Shown: positions 56,724 through 64,000 of the stretch, one piece after another
Layout of the letters: the number at the start of each line of letters is the position of its first letter
Numbering within the stretch: position 1 is the stretch's first letter
Assembly: GCF_040954835.1 (NCBI RefSeq)
Contig: NC_090704.1
Location: forward strand, 40,924,979-40,988,978
Direction: 5' to 3'
DNA: 64,000 bases
Origin: Lepisosteus oculatus
Taxonomy: Eukaryota; Chordata; Actinopteri; Semionotiformes; Lepisosteidae
Position numbers and translations under genes: made by a program
The notes under the pieces: generated by a model
Told to the model about the DNA's origin: nothing
Seen by the model: the letters and a program-made list of their open reading frames with translations, nothing else
Databases searched by the model: none

Positions 56724-59700
56724 TTAGCTGCCGCTACTGAGCATGCCCAAGAGCTTGCCGGGTTCCATGCCTTGCTGCTGCGCCATCTTCTGCACATCGA
56801 AGCCCATGTGCATCAGGAACTGAAAGACGTTCATCTCCTGGCCGGTGAACTGGTCGCGGATGGTGGGGCAGGTGGGGTTGCAGTGCGGCCAGGGGCAGTT
56901 GTCAATCAGGTGGATGGCACAGCCCTTGGGCGGGCTCTTGTTGTTCTTGCTGTTCTCGTGGAGACTGCGGTCCCAGCAGTGCAGCGCCCGGGGCAGGGAG
57001 GTGCCCTTCACCTGGATGTCCATCCAGTAACTGCAAGAGGCGAAGGGGAAACGTCCGCGTGAGATTCACAGACTCGCACACACACGAGCACGAGCGGAAA
57101 CCGGAAGGCACAAGCCGAAGCTACGTGGAAGCAGACGTAGGGGTGTAGAAGTAGAGGAGCTTACAGCCGAGTTTCCACGGGAGTTCTTATTCGCGCCAAT
57201 CTCTTGGGACGCACACAGTACGACAGACAACACCACACGACGTAGACCGCACATTCCAACCATCGTAAATCATAACAACAGACACAATGAATATGTTGGG
57301 GAACAAGTAGACCAAGCAAAGAGTGCCTAGCGCAGAGGTGTACTGAGCCTGAGGCATTGGAGTTAGCTGTTGGGGACGCCCATTTAAAACCTACAATGAG
57401 AGACACCACTTTACACAAAGTGGTGTGCGACTACAGAAGAGGCTACGTAGTCCTGTTGCTGAAGCTGATACCCTGGCTTCTTTCAGGGAACAACTGCATG
57501 AGATCCTTGGATAAATTAGCTACTGACTGACCAAATGGGCTGAATGGGCTCCTCTCAATTGTAAGCTTGTTTTTGCTCTCGTAGCACACATTGTGGATGG
57601 CCAGATTCCCCAAAGCTTTAACACCAAAGACGAGTTTGCTTAACTAAGCAATGAGAATGACATTTTCTAAGGATCTGGAAATCTTTTTTTCTATGACAAG
57701 GACTTTAGAAAGCCTGAAACATTTGACAATGGCTTTCAAGGGCTCCTGCAGGTAAGAGTCTCCAGTGTTGGATACAGTGGGCCTAGATTAGTAAAAGTCA
57801 GTGAAAGACCTGGGTTTAGTTTTTACAAACTGTGGGTGAAATTGAGTGAACCACTTTGTTAAAATAATGATTTTTAAATAATAAAGTGAGTCTCTGCTCT
57901 GTAGTTCTGGAAATAAGTCATTTGTTCACTCACCTTCTTGTAATAATTTCATGTGATAGACAGGCAGGAGCAAACATTGCGCTGGAAATGAAAATGAAAG
58001 GCAAGTTACTAAAGGAAGACAACAAAAACATTTAAACAATTGAAACAGACCTGAGGTGAACAAAACTCTCCGGTGAAAAGACCTGATTAAGATGCAACTC
58101 CGTGTCTGAATTTAAAGGCGCTCATCCCTACAATGTGTCCAACCATCAGTAAGAAAGGAAGTGTGGAAACAGTGCAGGGGAATAGCAGGGCTAAATTCTG
58201 TCCTGCAACATCCTCTCACTGGGACCAGGGTTGAAAAAGTGGGTGTCATCGCAAAACACCGCAAGAGCCTCACTGGGTTTGAGTCTGGAATATCAACTTG
58301 CACGCTGAGATGGTTGAGCTGTGCATTTCCAACAGGGAACACAGGGGGAGCTCAAGTGACTTACTTTGACAAGCTAAATTCATACATAAGGGACGATGCT
58401 TACGGGACATCCTTGAGGGTGTTCCTCAGCTCGTTGCCCAGATTCTGAATGTATCGCCATTGTCCCTCCTGCACGGGCTGGCCAGTCAGGTGAATGTTGT
58501 CCACTGTAAGCTGAGCTTCGTCAAACAGCCACTGAACCACAAACACAGGACCTGCAGGGGAGAATACAAACGTAACTTCATCAACACCTGAAGATAATAG
58601 TAGGTGGTCATCCACACCAAGCATGCTAAGCTGAAAAGTGAACACAGCTAAATCTAGGTTTTTAATGGAGGTTCTCAGGGAGTGAGCATTAGCACTGCAT
58701 GAGACTGTTAGTCCCATCCTGGATGAGTTCAAAAAGATCAAAGAAAGAGTTCTTATACTTTTGTTTTCTGCGCATTAGTTTTCAGGTGTTTGTAATTATG
58801 CAATCATGGAGAAATTCCCAGTGTAATTACAAAATAGCCTTGTATTTGAATAGAATCTCCAAATAAATCCTTAACATGTGAGGACATGAGAATGTAAGAA
58901 ATATTAAAAAATGATAGGAGGATATTCAGCACCCTCATCTAGCTTATTAAGTTGCTACTAGCTAATTACTCTGAGAATCTCATCAAACGTTTCTTGAAAT
59001 ATCAGGATAGTAGTTCCAACAAACTTTGCATAAAACACTGCCTCCTGTTGTCATTTGTAAATGCACTTTCCTGTAGTTTCCAATTGTTTGTCCTCTGGCT
59101 TGACTCTTCCATTTTTCCTTTCCACCCTTGTTAGGTGAACGAGTCTTTTATTTTATTTCTGCCCACAGAGTTCTGGTTATCGATAGAGTCACAGCAGCTT
59201 TTCTTCAGAAAACATCACCTAAGGTAACCAAATAACTCACTCCCGCATTTCCAACGAACATCACCAACATGACCCAAAGCCTGTACATCCACCTAGAGAA
59301 CACCGAGGACCAGAGCCATTCAGTTGGCAAGACTTCACCTCTTTTGACGGGCCTCCAAAAGAACACTGTTCTTACTTTTTAAGGTTGGGTAGACTTTATA
59401 TCCGAAGAAGCAGTTCCACTCCTCTCCATCTCGGAACTGTTGCCTACAGCGTTCTGGAACTATTCCATTCCAGTACCTGGAAGACGGAGAAAAACAGTGG
59501 GGATATTAGGATGAATCCATGAAGATCTCCTCCCAGATCAACTTATGGCAGCCAGGTGAATCAAATGTTCTGTTTTCATTCACAACAACTTGTAAATGGG
59601 AGATTCTAAATGGGAGAATGCCACTTTGGCCAACATTACTCTTTTGATTGCTACCATGTCATACTGAGACCTAGGACCTCATCAAACCATGTTCTTCCAA

Positions 59701-61920
59701 GCTACTTCTTGAATTATCCCTGTTTCATATACATGCACTTGTTGTAAAAAGATGCAGTACGGACCCAAAACAAAAAATAGAGAAATCTCTCTTAGCTCCT
59801 GCAACTTCCTAGACATTCCTAGACATCTGCAAGCTTGCAGCAACATCATCACCTCTCTTCCAATCAGTTTTAACTCTCCTGTCAAGCGCTTTGGAGACTG
59901 AGGCAAGGAAAATCAGGACTGGCTTTGAAGAGTGGGTCAGAGAAGCTTTTCTTCCTCATCCTAACTCTCCCCATGAAGAGAATGTTGTTGCTGCTGTTGT
60001 TGTTGTTTTTGCCAAGAGCAATCAAATAACAAGATCAAGACGATCTGACCCAGAGTCAAATTCATTCCAAAGTCTACCAGCATGACTGAGCACAGATGCT
60101 CTGAGTTCGACCAGCTGAGCGATGGCTTACTTGATGCCTCTCTTGATGGCTTCAGTGGGTGCGCAGCTGATGGTGTCGATACAGTCTGTACAGCGGTACT
60201 GCTTGTTGTCCAGAAACCAGCCAGAATCAGACAGCCCTCGCACCTGGATCCCATGATGTCCCAGTTCCTCTAGCTGTTCTGCTACACGATCCACGTTCAG
60301 GAGCACCCCTGTTCCACCGGCACTGAACCATAGGTGAGAGACAGGTCAATGCAGACATTGGCTACACAACAGGTTATACCATATATGGCTTCAAGATGAG
60401 TAAGACCAAAGGGTTAAGCACACAGAAACAGCAGGAGTGCAATTTATCATCACACAACAGAGACATTAGATGAGCACAAACTGCATCAAAGCTTCTTGTA
60501 TAAATGGGCAAGATTCCCAGTTAAAATCCCACAAAGCCAATGGATTTCTGAAATGCACATACAGCAAAAAAACTATGAGGTAAACCATTTCTCACAAGCT
60601 CAGGGGGAATGGTCCAAAAACTCACACAGAGAAAACACAGTTCAAAGTCAAACAAACCAGGGGTTAGTCAAACACAGACAGAGCTAAGCCACGAGCACAA
60701 CAAAAATGTAAGAGGTCTAATAAGCACACCTACAGCCCATCAAAATCACACGGCAACACTGCTGGAGTGAATGAAGGAAAATTGCACAGAATATTGAAAT
60801 AAATCTGCAAACACTTCCAGTCAGAAAAAGGAGACTAGGCCCACATGTTAAGAAACCCACCAGTCACTGGTTAAAAACACACACAGCTGTGTCAATGGTT
60901 AGAAAACACATACTGCATTCTTACTGGTTACAAACATGCAGTGTTGCTGTGATCAAAAACATTCAAAGCATTTTTAGTGGTTAAAAACCACATATAGAAA
61001 TGTGATACTTATGAAAACACACACACATCAAAGCCACTGGTACAAAGCCACACACAGCACTGCCATTGGTTAAAAAAACACAAAAACTTGTGTGAAGCAT
61101 TGGACTCAGACGTGGCCCATTGTGCCTTTATAAGACGCTGTACCTTGTGCCTGTAAAACATAATGTAGCAAAGACGGAGAAGGGTCTCTACTCACCTGCT
61201 ACCTGCTAGTAGGAGGACTTTGGCATTGTCAAGCCCTTTAGTGAGCAGCTCCTTCACTACTTCCCTGATGATCAGAGCTCCCATAAAGGCATAGTCACCT
61301 GTCGGAGAACACACAGAAGCTCTGTGAGCAAGCCCAGTCCATACCCAACAACGGGCCAAAAGCAGTTTTCAGTGCTTCACAGTGAAGGTGGTCCTGTCAG
61401 ATCTGATAAATGCTCTAGTATCACCACAGTGATCTAGGTGATCCTGCTAGAATATGAATGGTTCGGAAATACTTAACGGTGCAAATCCGTCAAAACCTTG
61501 CAGAGCCTAGAGCCTGTGCTGTGCCACAATGAAACAGTTTGCAGGGGCTGAGCGAGCCATCCGTTGGAGGTATCAGAGCCGAGGGAACTCCCATCATACA
61601 AAGGGAGAACATGCTGGACCGAGTATAAAGACAGAGCCCGAGTCGAACCCTGGACCAGAACCCCTACCCAGTGGGTCACCATGTATACATCACTCATGGA
61701 GGTTTTTGTGATATACTGTACATTTGAAAGAGGAGGAGACTATAATGCATTTTTGTTCTGACTTTAATTTCTTACTAGTAATAACAGGGGGAATAATTAG
61801 TAAGTTTACGATCTCATCATCACGCATCACTTTAGGCTAAAGAAAGTGAAGTGAAACTTACTTTTGTTTGTCTTGGTAGAAGCTCCACTCCAAACATCAC
61901 TGGAGCAGTATGGAATAAAC
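56724..61920 (-). CDS. notum: Palmitoleoyl-protein carboxylesterase NOTUM (partial, N-terminus off window)
   Basis: Seven coding exons join in frame: 61862-61920, 61196-61298, 60131-60322, 59376-59476, 58404-58551, 57934-57981 and 56724-57030. They encode the last 318 residues; about 175 N-terminal residues lie beyond 64000. NOTUM is a secreted hydrolase that removes the palmitoleate from Wnt proteins and so switches off Wnt signalling. The catalytic triad is visible: the Ser in LLLAGSSAGGTG (codon split between exons), the Asp in QWLFDEAQ and the His in ACLSHEII. Other matching blocks are [78 protein letters not shown] and the terminal LLGMLSSGS. No stop or frameshift is seen, so it should be active. 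Confidence 0.96.
57031..57933 (-). other. notum: notum last intron
   Basis: Bounded by GTGAGTG and CTCTTGCAG on the minus strand. It contains an interspersed repeat tail at about 57400-57575 and no extra exon. Confidence 0.85.
57400..57575 (+). repeat. LINE/SINE tail fragment
   Basis: GTTGCTGAAGCTGATACCCT, GGCTTCTTTCAGGGAACAAC, TGCATGAGATCCTTGGAT and GAATGGGCTCCTCTCAATTG occur in the order typical of the family whose head is at 17499-17620. Confidence 0.6.
57982..58403 (-). other. notum: notum intron before the penultimate coding exon
   Basis: Bounded by GTAAGC and CATTTCCAG. Nothing recognisable lies inside. Confidence 0.85.
58552..59375 (-). other. notum: notum intron after the GYKVYPTLK exon
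   Basis: Bounded by GTAAGA and CCCCTGCAG. It is AT-rich and no repeat or exon was identified. Confidence 0.85.
59477..60130 (-). other. notum: notum intron after the catalytic-serine exon pair
   Basis: Bounded by GTAAGC and CGTCTTCCAG. It contains a short GTT repeat near 59984-60007 and nothing else notable. Confidence 0.85.
60323..61195 (-). other. notum: notum intron within the catalytic serine codon
   Basis: Bounded by GTGAGT and ATGGTTCAG. A degenerate array of about 29 bases period fills its right part (60860-61090). Confidence 0.85.
60860..61090. repeat. Degenerate tandem array, period about 29 bases
   Basis: The core (C/A)TGGTTA followed by AAAACACACA recurs with TGG at 60868, 60896, 60925, 60978, 61038 and 61067. 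Worn units fall between. Spacings are 28-30 bases or about twice that. Confidence 0.65.
61299..61861 (-). other. notum: notum intron between the FIPYC and YAFMG exons
   Basis: Bounded by GTAAGT and TCTCCGACAG. It contains the degenerate SINE-like copy at 61560-61705. Confidence 0.85.
61560..61705 (-). repeat. Degenerate SINE-like copy with clear tRNA-like head
   Basis: On the minus strand it reads GGTGACCCACTGGGTAGGGG, then CCAGGGTTCGACTCGGGC (a B-box match) and GCATGTTCTCCCTTTG, the family order. It lies in a notum intron and explains the short open frames there. Confidence 0.6.
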
Positions 61921-62219
61921 CTAAAATTTAAAAGAATGTACAGTGAGCGTTATGTGTTCTCAGATATTTCGAACTCTTACCATACAAGAGTAACAAACAC
62001 TACATATTGATATTATATGGTAAGGCTAACATAATATAGATTAAATTAAATATATCTGAAATATAAATATGCAAATACATTGTTCTTGGTCAAGAACTTT
62101 GCTTTAACATCAACACAGAGACATCACCTGGAAATTGACTCCACTTAAAGGAAAAGCTTAAAAGTAGGAGGTGCAGATTCTCACTAATGGTGGGTGTGTG
62201 AAACAGACAGTCAAGTTAT

Positions 62220-62365
62220 CCTGTAGATGGTGAAGGAGAACCTTCAGGAACTGTCTTCATAATGTCTTTGGATTTCTAAGATGCTAGCAAACCGCATGAG
62301 CAAAATGGACATAAAGGCCTCCTCTAATCTAAACATTTTCTTCTGTTCTTCTAAGTAACCACTGC
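62220..62365 (+). repeat. LINE/SINE tail fragment, degenerate
   Basis: GAAGGAGAACCTTCAGGAAC, then AAATGGACATAAAGGCCTCC, TCTAATCTAAACATTTTCTT and CTGTTCTTCT. This follows the same tail order as 57400-57575 but is more worn. Confidence 0.5.
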
Positions 62366-63509
62366 TGTTAGAAGGATTTATGCTCTTAAAGCCCATTTAT
62401 TGACCCAGCTTTCATCCTGCCCTGCATATCTCTCCTTTGATGTTTTCAATCAGTCAAATCACCATCACAACTGAAGAAACCACACATCCACAAGAAACCC
62501 CATGCTTTCTTAAGAACCACGTGTTTATAAAACACCGAGAAGGAACTACAAGCTAAATATCTCCTTCTGTGAAGATGAATTAAAAATACATGGGAGTGAG
62601 TGTGGATGGGGGAGAGTCTGCACACAGAAAATTCCAAACAGTGTGGATTTCACGATTCGAAAGGCTTTGCCTGGTACCTTAAAGATCAAAAACCGCATGA
62701 GCACATGGAAGACACAGGCAGACATAAACCTTCGACCGGATCTGCCAGTTTTAAAGCACGGTGGATCTACAATTTAAACCTAACGACTCCTTTATAAAAA
62801 GTAAAGTGAAGTAAAACCTTGGTGAACTGATGGCAGAGAGAGATATTGTAAAGCATGAAACAAGCAGCGTGAAAGCATGGTGGAACATGGTGTGGCATGG
62901 CACTCATTACAAGAACAAGAAAAGTTTTACTTCTGAGTATTTTGCTCTGTATTTCTTTCTTCTGAGAGACTGCATGGTACAGGAAAGCTGTGCAGCCACC
63001 CTTTAATTCACATGCATAAACAAAATTCTGAAGGCTAGGTCTGAAGTCATTCATCTTGCCTTGCCGGCGATTAATAAGCTTCAACAGGGCGAGCCAAATC
63101 TGCTTTGAGAGGCATCCCGTGGCAGAATCAACACAAATCATCAAAGTGTAACTGGAGAACTGCACACCGGCGCCTGCTCTAATTCATGCAAGTCCAAAAG
63201 AAATAAAAGCTTCCAAAACAGGGATTTGCTTTTCGAGACCAAAGCCTCTAGCGGTCTTGTTTGAATATCAAACGTGGAAAAAAAGGCCCTATCCAGGGAA
63301 CAACTCCCGAGGCCCGTTCATTACACCTGGGCTGTTTGAAACACTGTGAATGACCCCACGGCACTGGCTGACTCAGTAGCTCCAAAAGAACACAGGTTAA
63401 CTGTCCCTGACTGCAACACAGGCATGTTTATGTTACACAGTGTTGGAAACCGTCTACATTGCAGCAGCCACGGTATTTAGCTTCCTTACATGAGCCTGAT
63501 TACTGTCTA

Positions 63510-63815
63510 AACCAGGGATTTCAAGCCCTGGTCCTGGAGAACCCCAGTCCAGTTAGTCTGATAAGCCACTGTAATCAGCCTCTCTTAAAAAAACGTCAGG
63601 AAACCTTTGAAGTTATTGTTCAATTAAGCACATAATTTGTTATACTAAGGCAACTCGTATCCTCTCCAGCCGTAGTGTATACTGCTTTTTTCCAAATGAT
63701 CTCTAAAACTACTTAATCTAATAAATCACAGGATCAATGGATCCTGGTCTTCAGATATTAATGGTTAACTACAAATTTTCTGAACTGATTCTCTCCAGGA
63801 CCAGGATAATTCCTT
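63510..63815. mobile_element. MITE-like element with terminal inverted repeats
   Basis: The left end AAACCAGGGATTTCAAGCCC continuing TGGTCCTGGAGAACC pairs with the right end CTCCAGGACCAGGATAATTC and CTTGTTTT. Its size (about 300 bp) and ends agree with the copy at 25250-25515. Confidence 0.6.
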
Positions 63816-64000
63816 GTTTTATACAATATTGATTACTATAATCTTTATTCCTTTGCAAATGTCCCTACGCCATATAAAAGCTTAACACTACAGATCTGCA
63901 AGGTTTGCTTTACACTGGTTACCCTGTAAATAATGAATTTAGGGAGAATGTCACAAAATCCCAATGTCTTTGTACATGCAGGCAATTCATAAGTTACATT

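Larger units (their letters stand above)
61921..64000 (-). other. notum: notum upstream intron, running off the window
   Basis: No match to the notum sequence expected upstream of FIPYCSS was found, so the preceding exon probably lies beyond 64000. The stretch holds a repeat tail at 62220-62365 and the MITE-like element at 63510-63815. Confidence 0.6.

Noticed and set aside
61473-61761. Open frames in a notum intron
   Set aside because: They fall on a degenerate SINE-like copy.
61921-64000. Search for further N-terminal notum exons
   Set aside because: No frame matching the expected upstream NOTUM sequence with splice sites was found, so the gene is reported as truncated by the window.

Overview
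This is vertebrate nuclear DNA, almost certainly from a ray-finned fish. The genes are split by introns with canonical splice sites, they are widely spaced, and the non-coding DNA is AT-rich with fish-type dispersed repeats. The gene order mafg - pycr1 - myadml2 - notum, all on one strand, is the same block found on human chromosome 17q25.3. Single, intact, slowly evolving copies and the repeat families make a non-teleost fish such as gar or bowfin plausible. That placement is inference; no species marker is visible.

All recognised genes are on the minus strand, so transcription runs right to left. From right to left they are: notum (56724-61920, seven C-terminal coding exons, N-terminus off the right edge), myadml2 (50655-51563, one coding exon), pycr1 (36635-43285, seven coding exons), mafg (14957-16500, two coding exons) and a CCP110-family centriolar gene (132-4634, six coding exons, C-terminus off the left edge). 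Exon joins were worked out by hand from splice sites and reading phase. Every join keeps frame, and pycr1 (316 aa) and mafg (162 aa) come out at about the family length.

The remaining sequence is introns, probable untranslated regions and intergenic DNA. A CpG-rich block (about 27.9-30.1 kb) is the likely mafg promoter and first-exon region. It contains two copies of a 14-base Maf/AP-1-like motif. A long AT-rich stretch (about 8.05-14.95 kb) is probably the mafg 3'UTR. Repeats include eight copies of a SINE-like family with a tRNA-like head and LINE-type tail, fragments of two other interspersed families, two MITE-like elements and several short tandem arrays.

The five genes have unrelated jobs: Wnt deacylation, a MARVEL membrane protein, proline synthesis, a small Maf transcription factor, and centriole capping. 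They share a conserved neighbourhood rather than a pathway. I found no CRISPR, operon, prophage, RNA gene or novel multi-gene system. The points most worth following are the CCP110-like neighbour of mafg, the paired Maf-like motifs near the mafg promoter, and small structural features in introns.
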